A stretch of DNA of 7,726 bases from Conexibacter sp. GTDB lineage: Bacteria; Actinomycetota; Thermoleophilia; Solirubrobacterales; Solirubrobacteraceae. Under the pieces are notes generated by a model. That model had not been told where the DNA came from. It searched no databases and saw only the letters and a list, made by a program, of their open reading frames with translations. The stretch covers positions 1 to 7,726 of the forward strand of contig JAOPZD010000171.1 of NCBI GenBank assembly GCA_025964295.1, given 5' to 3'. This document shows positions 1 to 5,150 of the stretch, piece by piece (position 1 is the first letter of the stretch; each line of letters starts with the position of its first letter). The position numbers and the translations under genes are program-made.

Positions 1-107
1 GCGCGGTCCTGCGACGCGGCGGTCCCGGCGCAGCCCGCGAGCACGAGCGCCAGGAGCGCACTGCGCGCCAGCATGCCGGATGAACGATGGAGGTGGGGAG
101 GGGTCAT
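1..107 (-). CDS. Lipoprotein, N-terminal fragment (cut by window edge)
   Basis: Reading leftwards, the frame encodes a bacterial lipoprotein signal peptide: a basic stretch, a hydrophobic core (SALLALVLA) and the lipobox L-A-G-C, followed by a polar Ala/Thr/Ser/Gln stretch typical of a mature lipoprotein N-terminus. The lipobox Cys is residue 26 from the ATG at 107, or residue 15 from an in-frame ATG at 74. I prefer 107 because a TACCGT -10 box ends exactly 7 bases upstream, as at other leaderless-looking starts here; neither start has a Shine-Dalgarno sequence. The product would be exported and lipid-anchored on the outer face of the membrane. Divergence from a LacI regulator suggests a solute-binding protein of an ABC importer, but only 35 codons are visible, so a secreted enzyme or other lipoprotein is equally possible. 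Confidence 0.72.
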   Translation of the reverse strand, partial: MTPPHLHRSSGMLARSALLALVLAGCAGTAASQDR

Positions 108-116
108 ACGTACAAC
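103..116. promoter_or_regulatory. Putative LacI operator 1, GT-NN-TACGTA-NN-AC
   Basis: The sequence GTCATACGTACAAC is a palindrome centred on a CG step (between 109 and 110), with matching TACGTA core and GT/AC outer pairs. A central CpG is the hallmark of operators bound by LacI/GalR proteins, whose hinge Leu side chains intercalate there. It overlaps the predicted start site and part of the -10 box of the divergent lipoprotein gene and lies just upstream of the lacI-type gene. Confidence 0.5.
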
Positions 117-144
117 GGTACTACGTATGACGCCGAGCTGGCAA
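115..144 (-). promoter_or_regulatory. Promoter of the lipoprotein gene (-35 TTGCCA, -10 TACCGT)
   Basis: On the minus strand, TTGCCA (positions 144-139, five of six bases of the sigma-70 consensus TTGACA) is followed after 18 bp by TACCGT (120-115, TAnnnT). Transcription would start near 107, the first base of an in-frame ATG, giving a leaderless mRNA. It is the best two-box promoter in the window. The twin palindromes at 103-116 and 118-131 cover its spacer, -10 box and start point, so a repressor bound there would block polymerase. Confidence 0.6.
118..131. promoter_or_regulatory. Putative LacI operator 2, GT-NN-TACGTA-NN-AC
   Basis: GTACTACGTATGAC repeats the pattern of the site at 103-116, with one base between the two and centres 15 bp apart. 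The two sites are also arms of a larger inverted repeat: GTCATACGTA at 103-112 is the exact reverse complement of 122-131. The site sits in the -35/-10 spacer of the lipoprotein promoter. Binding by the adjacent LacI-family protein is inferred from proximity and the CG-centred form. Confidence 0.5.
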
Positions 145-220
145 GTAGGATCCGGCGATCCCCGCGAACTCCTCCAAGTCCCGGCAGGTCACCGGCGCGC
201 CGTCGGCGCGGTCGCGCAAG

Positions 221-1201
221 ATGACGAGCGTCGACGTCGCCAAGCGCGCGGGGGTCTCGCAGACCACGGTCTCGCTGGTCCTCTCCGGCAAGGCCCCGGG
301 CCGCGTCAGCGAGGCGACGGCCGCGGCGGTCCGCGCCGCCGCGCGCGAGCTGGGCTACCGCCCCAACGCCGCCGCGCGGGCGCTGCGGTCCGGGACGGCC
401 TCCGCGGTCGGCCTGGTCGTGCGCGACGTCACGCACCCCTTCTTCGGCCGGACGCTGCGCGGCGCCCAGCAGGCGGCACGCGAGGCGGGCCACGTCGTGG
501 TCCTCATCGACGACAACTACGGCGAGCAGGGGCGCGACAGCTCGGTCGAGGCGCTGTCGGAGGGCACGATCGACGGGTTCCTGTTCTTCGCCGCCAAGCC
601 GCCGAAGTCGCTGCGCCAGCCGGGCGGCCGGCCGATCGTCATCGTCGAGTACGAGCAGCCGCGGATGCCCTTCGTCCGCCTGGACTCCGAGGGCGGCACC
701 GACGCCGCGATGGCCCACCTGCACGCGCTCGGCCACCGCGACGGCATCGGCTACCTGCGCGCCGCGGCCGGCGGCCAGACCTTCGAGCGCCGCCACGCCC
801 GCTGGGCCGCGCACCTCCGCGCCCACGGCCAGGACCCGGAGCGCCAGGTCACCGGCGAGGCCGGCTTCGACGCCACCAGCTCGATCGCCAAGGCCACCGA
901 GCTCCTCCAGCACCCCGACCGCCCGTCCGCCTTCCTGGCCGACGACGACCTCCTCGCCGCCGGCCTCGTGGCCGCCGCCAACGCCCTCGGCCTCCGGGTC
1001 CCCCATGACGTCGCCGTCGTCGGCTTCGACGACCTCGACCTCGCCCGCCTGACCACGCCGCCGCTGACGACCGTGCGCTTCGACCCCGAGGCCCTCGGCG
1101 CCGCCGCCTTCGCGCTCCTGCACGCCCGCCTCCAGGGCCGCCGTCCGAAGAACCTGGTCCTGCCCTCCCAGCTGATCGTCCGCGGGTCGACCGCCGGATA
1201 G
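221..1201 (+). CDS. LacI/GalR-family transcriptional regulator
   Basis: A 326-residue protein of normal length for the family. Residues 3-24 (VDVAKRAGVSQTTVSLVLSG) form the N-terminal LacI helix-turn-helix, and 45-58 (GYRPNAAARALRSG) the hinge helix with its conserved Leu. From about residue 62 a periplasmic-binding-protein-like effector domain follows, with the usual VGLVV...THPFF opening and a VVGFDDLDLARLTTPPLTTVR segment near 264-285 that matches the family's C-terminal signature. The ATG start places the HTH at the expected distance from the N-terminus; no good Shine-Dalgarno precedes it. LacI proteins are usually repressors released by a small ligand, often a sugar. Here the protein lies opposite a lipoprotein gene with two CG-centred palindromes between them, and 9 bp before an acyl-CoA ligase gene, so it probably controls both directions. 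The effector cannot be read from the sequence. Confidence 0.95.
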   Translation: MTSVDVAKRAGVSQTTVSLVLSGKAPGRVSEATAAAVRAAARELGYRPNAAARALRSGTASAVGLVVRDVTHPFFGRTLRGAQQAAREAGHVVVLIDDNYGEQGRDSSVEALSEGTIDGFLFFAAKPPKSLRQPGGRPIVIVEYEQPRMPFVRLDSEGGTDAAMAHLHALGHRDGIGYLRAAAGGQTFERRHARWAAHLRAHGQDPERQVTGEAGFDATSSIAKATELLQHPDRPSAFLADDDLLAAGLVAAANALGLRVPHDVAVVGFDDLDLARLTTPPLTTVRFDPEALGAAAFALLHARLQGRRPKNLVLPSQLIVRGSTAG

Positions 1202-1210
1202 GTTCCCTCC

Positions 1211-2767
1211 ATGTCCACGGAGATGCCCAGCACCGTCGCCGACCTGATCCGTCGCAGCGCGCGGCGCTGGCCGACCCGCACCGCGCTGCACTTCGGCGAG
1301 CGGCGCTGGACCTACGAGGAGCTCGACGACGCCGCGAGCCGCGTCGCCGGCCGGCTGCTGGAGCTGGGCCTGGCCAAGGGCGAGCGCGTCGCCGCGCTGG
1401 GGACCAACTCCGACGCCTACCTGCTGCTCTACCTCGGCTGCGCGCGGGCGGGCCTCGTCCACGTCCCCGTCAACTACAACCTGGTCGGCGGTGAGCTGTC
1501 CTACATCATCACCCAGTCCGGCTCGACCGCCCTCTTCGCCGACCCCGCGCTGATGGGCGCCGCCGAGGCGATCATGGACGACCTCGGCGACGTGCGCCGC
1601 ATCGGCACGATCCGCGACGGGATCGACGACAGGATCGACGTCCTCGCGTGGGCGCTGACCGGCGAGGTGCCGGACCTCTCCACCGTCGACGTCAAGGACG
1701 GCGACCTGGTCCAGTTGTTGTACACCTCGGGAACCACCGCTGCGCCGAAGGGCGCGATGATGACCCACCGCGCCTTCGTCCACGAGTACGTCTCCTGCGT
1801 CGTCGCGCTGGACATGGACGCCGCCGACGTCCCGCTGCACCCGCTGCCGCTCTACCACTCGGCGCAGATGCACGCGTTCCTGATGCCCTACCTGATGCTC
1901 GGCGCGACCAACCACGTCGTCGAGAAGCCCGATCCCCGGGACATCCTGGAGCGCGTCGAGCGCGACGGCATCACCAGCCTCTTCGCGCCCCCGACCGTCT
2001 GGATCGCCATCAGCGAGCACCCCGACTTCACCATCCGCGACCTGAGCGCGCTCCAGAAGGCCTACTACGGCGCGTCGATCATGCCCGTGCCGGTGCTCCA
2101 GCGCCTGCGCGACGCGCTGGGCGGCGTCGGGTTCTACAACGCCTTCGGCCAGTCGGAGATCGCGCCGCTGGCGACCGTCCTGCGCCCCGAGGAGCACGAC
2201 GCGCGGCCCGACTCCGCCGGGCGCCCGGTGCTGTTCGTCGAGATCAAGGTCATCGACGACGACAACAACGAGATCGCCGGCGCCGGCCAGGGCGAGGTGC
2301 TGTACCGCTCGCCGCAGCTGTGCACGGGCTACTGGGACAAGCCGGAGGAGACCGAGGAGGCCTTCGCGGGCGGCTGGTTTCACTCCGGCGACCTCGTCCG
2401 GATCGACGAGGAGGGCTACATCTTCGTCGTCGACCGCGTCAAGGACGTCATCAACACCGGCGGCGTCCTGGTCGCCAGCCGCGAGGTCGAGGAGGCGCTC
2501 TACACGCACCCGGCCGTCGCGGAGGTCGCGGTGATCGGCACGCCGCACCCGCGCTGGATCGAGGCGATCACCGCCGTCGTCGTCACCCGCGAGCCGGCGA
2601 CCGAGGACGAGCTGCTGGCCCACGCGCGCGACCACCTGGCGCCCTTCAAGCTGCCCAAGGCGGTGCACTTCGTCGACGAGCTGCCCAAGAACCCGTCGGG
2701 CAAGCTGCTCAAGCGCGAGCTGCGCGAGCGCTTCGGCGACGGGACCGGCTCGGCCGTCGGCCGCTAG
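1211..2767 (+). CDS. Acyl-CoA ligase (AMP-dependent synthetase, FadD-like)
   Basis: A 518-residue ANL-superfamily enzyme with complete N- and C-terminal domains. It would activate a carboxylic acid with ATP to an acyl-adenylate and then form the CoA thioester in the cytoplasm. Visible motifs: the phosphate-binding loop YTSGTTAAPKG (171-181, Ala where Gly is commonest), YNAFGQSE near 310-317, GWFHSGD and DRVKDVINTGG (about 393-420) around the ribose-binding Asp and hinge, and PKNPSGK with catalytic Lys498. The overall pattern is that of fatty-acyl or aromatic-acyl CoA ligases; the chain length or ring specificity cannot be read. The ATG at 1211 lies 9 bp after the LacI stop, and GGATAGG spanning that stop could be a weak ribosome-binding site, so the two genes probably form one transcript. 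An acyl-CoA ligase is an uncommon partner for a LacI regulator and suggests the controlled substrate is, or releases, a carboxylic acid. Confidence 0.93.
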   Translation: MSTEMPSTVADLIRRSARRWPTRTALHFGERRWTYEELDDAASRVAGRLLELGLAKGERVAALGTNSDAYLLLYLGCARAGLVHVPVNYNLVGGELSYIITQSGSTALFADPALMGAAEAIMDDLGDVRRIGTIRDGIDDRIDVLAWALTGEVPDLSTVDVKDGDLVQLLYTSGTTAAPKGAMMTHRAFVHEYVSCVVALDMDAADVPLHPLPLYHSAQMHAFLMPYLMLGATNHVVEKPDPRDILERVERDGITSLFAPPTVWIAISEHPDFTIRDLSALQKAYYGASIMPVPVLQRLRDALGGVGFYNAFGQSEIAPLATVLRPEEHDARPDSAGRPVLFVEIKVIDDDNNEIAGAGQGEVLYRSPQLCTGYWDKPEETEEAFAGGWFHSGDLVRIDEEGYIFVVDRVKDVINTGGVLVASREVEEALYTHPAVAEVAVIGTPHPRWIEAITAVVVTREPATEDELLAHARDHLAPFKLPKAVHFVDELPKNPSGKLLKRELRERFGDGTGSAVGR

Positions 2768-2778
2768 CCCGGCGTGCC

Positions 2779-2799
2779 CAGGCTCATCACGATGACCTG
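2779..2799 (+). terminator. Hairpin just after the acyl-CoA ligase stop
   Basis: CAGG and TCATC pair with GATGA and CCTG around an AC centre, with one bulged C on the left arm, starting 12 bp after the stop codon. There is no T-run after it, so it is at best a weak or factor-assisted terminator; a protein-binding dyad is an alternative. Confidence 0.3.
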
Positions 2800-2852
2800 A
2801 CGGCGGGCGCAGACGATGGCGCCCTTCGACGACGCGTCACGCCAGCGCGCGT

Positions 2853-2879
2853 GCCGGGACGTCCGCCGCCGGACCCGGC
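2853..2879. terminator. GC-rich hairpin between convergent genes, possible bidirectional terminator
   Basis: GCCGGG at 2853-2858 pairs with CCCGGC at 2874-2879, and TCC (2862-2864) can pair with GGA (2871-2873) after a 3-base bulge. It lies between two convergent 3' ends. There is no T-tract on either side, and GC-rich DNA makes such stems by chance, so the call is tentative. Confidence 0.3.
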
Positions 2880-2940
2880 GCCGAGTACCACCGGAAGGCC
2901 GGCGCGGGGGCGAAGATCCGATCCAGCCGCCGCGCATCGC

Positions 2941-3252
2941 CTACAACCCGAACTTCTGGCGGAACGCCTCCGGCACCAGGTCGCGGTACTCCGGGTGGCG
3001 TTCGACGTAGCCGTTGACGAACGGGCAGAACGGCAGGACGGCGAGCTCGCGCGCGCGGGCATCGTCGAGGGCGAAGCCGATCAGCCGGCTCGCGAGACCC
3101 TGACCCTCGAAGCGCGGGTCGATCTCGGTGTGCACGAAGGCGATCAGGCCGGGCCGTAGGCGGTATTGCGTGAAGCCGGCGACCTCGCCGTCGGCGGTGA
3201 TCTCGTAGCGCTCCCGCGCCTGGTCATCCCTCACGGCGATGGCGGTGTCCAC
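2941..3252 (-). CDS. Small GNAT-like N-acetyltransferase (YjdJ/NATD1 type)
   Basis: The protein has 103 residues from a GTG start at 3252. It matches the short GCN5-related acetyltransferase family (Pfam Acetyltransf_CG, PF14542): a YEITADGEVAGFTQYR strand pair, then VHTEIDPRFEGQGLASRL, which carries the acetyl-CoA-binding Q/G-x-G loop and following helix, and the family C-terminus with CPF, a following Tyr and HPEY. The frame continues upstream to an ATG at 3402, but those 50 extra residues are low-complexity and absent from the family, and would overlap the divergent sensor gene. A TACGGT box ends 6 bases before the GTG and no Shine-Dalgarno is present, so the mRNA may be leaderless. The acceptor substrate of this family is generally unknown. 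The gene is divergent from the sensor gene and convergent with the acyl-CoA ligase; neither suggests a role. Confidence 0.85.
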   Translation of the reverse strand: MDTAIAVRDDQARERYEITADGEVAGFTQYRLRPGLIAFVHTEIDPRFEGQGLASRLIGFALDDARARELAVLPFCPFVNGYVERHPEYRDLVPEAFRQKFGL

Positions 3253-3258
3253 CTCGCA

Positions 3259-3264
3259 ACCGTA
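3259..3264 (-). promoter_or_regulatory. -10 box (TACGGT) of the acetyltransferase gene
   Basis: TACGGT on the minus strand fits TAnnnT and ends 6 bases before the GTG start at 3252, placing the transcription start at or next to the start codon. No convincing -35 hexamer is seen 16-18 bp upstream. Confidence 0.4.
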
Positions 3265-3340
3265 CCCCGCCGCCCTCGGGTTTTCCGCAGGCGCCGTTCG
3301 CGGGCCCGCCGGCTGGCGCGGGCCTCGCCGCGCGGCGACC

Positions 3341-3991
3341 ATGATCCCCATGGCCACCTCCCCGCTCCCCGCCCTCTCCTCCTCCGCCGAGACCACGCGC
3401 ATCCCCAGCGCCAGGACGGTCGCCGGCGACGCCTTCTACCTCCTCGCCGGACTCCCCGCCGGGGTGATCACGTTCTCCGTCCTGGTCACCGGCATCTCGC
3501 TCGCCGCCGGCCTGGCGATCACGCTGCTCGGCATCCCCGTCGCGCTCGCCACGCTCTACGTCGCCCGCCTCATGGGCGACGCCGAGCGCCACCGCGCCGG
3601 CTGGGTCCTCAACGCGCCGGTCAGCCGTACCGCCCGTCCTTGGCGCGGCGGCGTCTGGGCCCGGACCAAGGCGGCCTTCACCGACGTCGGCGCGTGGCTC
3701 GACATGGTCTGGGGCCTGATCCTGCTGCCGCTGGTCACCTTCGGCTTCGTCGTCGCGACGACGCAGTGGAGAACCCCGCTCGGCCTGCTGACCTCGCCGC
3801 TCTGGTACTGGTCGCTGCCCGATGACGACCACCAGCACAACGCGACGCTCGACGCGCTCAACAGCCACAGCGCCGCCTCCTCCGCAGGGCGCGTCGCCGC
3901 CGGCCTGATCCTCATCCCGGTCGCCGTGTACCTCTGTCGCGGCCTGGCCGACGCCACCGCGCGCGCCGCCCGCGCGCTCCTGCAGCACTAG
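3341..3991 (+). CDS. 'Sensor'-domain membrane protein without a kinase
   Basis: A 216-residue membrane protein resembling the Putative Sensor domain (Pfam PF13796) that usually forms the membrane part of actinobacterial sensor histidine kinases. From the ATG at 3341, a short polar N-terminus leads to two near-continuous hydrophobic helices (about 32-52 and 52-74, YLLAGLPAGVITFSVLVTG then a LAITLLGIPVALATL stretch). A soluble loop follows, a third helix (about 122-141, WGLILLPLVTFGFVV), an outer segment with a DDDHQH cluster, and a fourth helix (about 183-201). It ends after a short Arg/Ala tail, with no kinase, HATPase or other output domain. The frame opens further upstream at 3239, but that would overlap the divergent acetyltransferase gene; an ATG at 3350 is also possible. 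Function unknown; partners might be encoded elsewhere. Its stop lies 4 bp from that of the convergent acyltransferase gene. Confidence 0.8.
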   Translation: MIPMATSPLPALSSSAETTRIPSARTVAGDAFYLLAGLPAGVITFSVLVTGISLAAGLAITLLGIPVALATLYVARLMGDAERHRAGWVLNAPVSRTARPWRGGVWARTKAAFTDVGAWLDMVWGLILLPLVTFGFVVATTQWRTPLGLLTSPLWYWSLPDDDHQHNATLDALNSHSAASSAGRVAAGLILIPVAVYLCRGLADATARAARALLQH

Positions 3992-3995
3992 GACA

Positions 3996-5039
3996 CTAGG
4001 TCGACGAGGACGCCGCCTCGCGCAGGTGGTCGCCGACCCAGTCGTCGACCACCTGCCAGCGGTCATACAACCAGCGGATCTGCTCCTCGCGCGCCGCGGG
4101 CACCTCGCTCGCCGGGTAGCGCCAGAACCGCACGAAGACCGTCCCGCCGACCAGCCCGCCGCGCCAGATGTCGGAGATCAGCTCGAAGCCGTCGAGGCCG
4201 ACGTGGCCGCAGAACACCACGTCGGTCCCGCGCGCGCTCTCCAGCAGCGCCAGCGGCCCGCCCAGCCGCGGCGGGAGCAAGTGCTGCAACCTGCTGGCCA
4301 GCGGCGCGATGGCGGGCTGGCGCTCGGCGATCGTCTGCTTGGCGGCGGCGAGCTTGGCCGGCGTGCAGCGGGTGCCCTCGGGGTAGATGAGGATCCCCTC
4401 GTGGGGGTCGAGGTCGATCGCCAGCTTGCGCAGGTCCTCGAGCTCGCGCAGCGTGTCGCCCGACCCGCGGCGCACGAAGTTCGTCGGCACCCAGCGCCCG
4501 CCGATGTCGATCGTCGGCAGCATCTGGAGCTCGCGCTTGATGACGAAGCGCAGCCCGAGCCCGTGCGTCCGGCCGACGATCGTGTCCGGCAGCGTGTTGT
4601 CGATGATGCTCGCGTGGCGGGTGAAGATCAGCACCGGCCCGGGCGCGACGTCCGCCAGCCCCTCCACGTCGAAGCGCAGGTCGAACAGCCGCCGCACGCC
4701 GCCGAGGTGCCCGGCGGCCCACAGCTGGCGCAGGCGGTAGACGCGGAAGCGCCGCGTGCGCGTGTCGCGCCCCAGCGACGCCAGCCAGATCAGGCCCAGC
4801 CCGGCGACGCCGCGCAGCTCGCCGAAGAGGAACCACCACAGCATCGCGACCAGGCGCACGCCGACCCACGGCTTGCGCTTGAGGACGCCGAGGACGGCGT
4901 CGACGACCACGGCGACGCCGAGCAGCAGCGGCAGCGTGAGCGTGACGACGGCGAACGCGGTCAGCTCGATGGCGATCCCGCGCGCGCGGCGGGCGTGGCG
5001 GGGACCAGGCGGTCCGGTGTCCGGCAGGAGCGGTCCCAC
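3996..5039 (-). CDS. PlsC-type lysophospholipid/glycerol-phosphate acyltransferase
   Basis: A 347-residue membrane-associated acyltransferase. The PlsC-family H-x4-D catalytic motif is RHASIID with His142 and Asp147 (Thr-Arg replaces the usual Asn before His). A second conserved stretch (GRWVPTNFVRRGSGD, 181-195) and the substrate-binding YPEGTR (219-224) follow in the expected order. Two hydrophobic segments near 22-50 and 61-88 precede the catalytic domain and should anchor it to the cytoplasmic membrane. Such enzymes transfer an acyl group to lysophosphatidate or a related lipid; at 347 residues with long flanks it belongs to the larger, less characterised branch, so the acceptor is uncertain. 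The start is a GTG with no Shine-Dalgarno; a TAGCGT box ends 7 bases before it. No neighbouring lipid-synthesis gene is visible except the distant acyl-CoA ligase. Confidence 0.9.
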   Translation of the reverse strand: MGPLLPDTGPPGPRHARRARGIAIELTAFAVVTLTLPLLLGVAVVVDAVLGVLKRKPWVGVRLVAMLWWFLFGELRGVAGLGLIWLASLGRDTRTRRFRVYRLRQLWAAGHLGGVRRLFDLRFDVEGLADVAPGPVLIFTRHASIIDNTLPDTIVGRTHGLGLRFVIKRELQMLPTIDIGGRWVPTNFVRRGSGDTLRELEDLRKLAIDLDPHEGILIYPEGTRCTPAKLAAAKQTIAERQPAIAPLASRLQHLLPPRLGGPLALLESARGTDVVFCGHVGLDGFELISDIWRGGLVGGTVFVRFWRYPASEVPAAREEQIRWLYDRWQVVDDWVGDHLREAASSST

Positions 5040-5046
5040 CGGCCGG

Positions 5047-5052
5047 ACGCTA
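5047..5052 (-). promoter_or_regulatory. -10 box (TAGCGT) of the acyltransferase gene
   Basis: TAGCGT on the minus strand fits TAnnnT and ends exactly 7 bases before the GTG at 5039, which supports both that start and a leaderless transcript. No clear -35 hexamer is visible upstream. Confidence 0.45.
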
Positions 5053-5079
5053 CTCGCTCACACGGGCCGGAGAGGAACC

Positions 5080-5113
5080 GGCGCGGCGGCCGTCTCGCGA
5101 CGGCCACCGCGCC
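5080..5113 (-). terminator. Strong hairpin downstream of the efflux transporter gene
   Basis: GGCGCGG-C-GGCCGTC (5080-5094) pairs with GACGGCC-A-CCGCGCC (5099-5113) around a TCGC loop. The stem is 15 positions with one mismatch and is the strongest inverted repeat seen in the window. It begins 37 bp after the transporter's stop and lies upstream of the acyltransferase promoter, separating the two same-strand genes. It lacks a T-run, which is common for terminators in high-GC actinobacteria. A smaller stem (CGGATC/GATCCG, 5120-5138) precedes it. Confidence 0.6.
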
Positions 5114-5150
5114 ATCCTTCGGATCCTCTCCCGATCCGTTCTGCCGCCGT

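Larger units (their letters stand above)
2768..2940. other. Gene-free gap between convergent genes
   Basis: This 173-bp stretch separates the 3' ends of the acyl-CoA ligase and the acetyltransferase. Short open frames cross it on both strands, but their composition (Arg/Ala/Pro-rich, no domain) is that of GC-rich non-coding sequence. It holds two imperfect inverted repeats, at 2779-2799 and 2853-2879, described separately. I see no RNA gene or repeat in it. Confidence 0.6.

Noticed and set aside
146..161. TAGGAT box (146-151) with a GGATC-N4-GATCC dyad as the lacI promoter
   Set aside because: TAGGAT fits TAnnnT but no -35 hexamer lies at proper spacing and the start codon is 70 bases away; the dyad is short and common by chance. 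The lacI promoter is left uncalled.
1711..1750. TTG-TTG and other less usual codons at the ligase phosphate-loop motif
   Set aside because: Only a few codons, with the flanking sequence normal; not enough to suggest transfer or a special function.
104..2668. An 854-codon open frame on the minus strand
   Set aside because: It lies antisense to the LacI and acyl-CoA ligase genes; its Arg/Val/Asp/Gly-rich translation has no domain, as expected of a shadow frame in GC-rich DNA.
2787..3062. Small open frames in the 2768-3062 region on both strands
   Set aside because: Ser/Arg- or Arg/Pro-rich translations without a domain, partly antisense to or in another frame of the acetyltransferase gene.
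3253..3402. N-terminal extension of the acetyltransferase to an ATG at 3402
   Set aside because: The extra 50 residues do not belong to the family and would overlap the sensor gene; the GTG at 3252 has a fitting -10 box.
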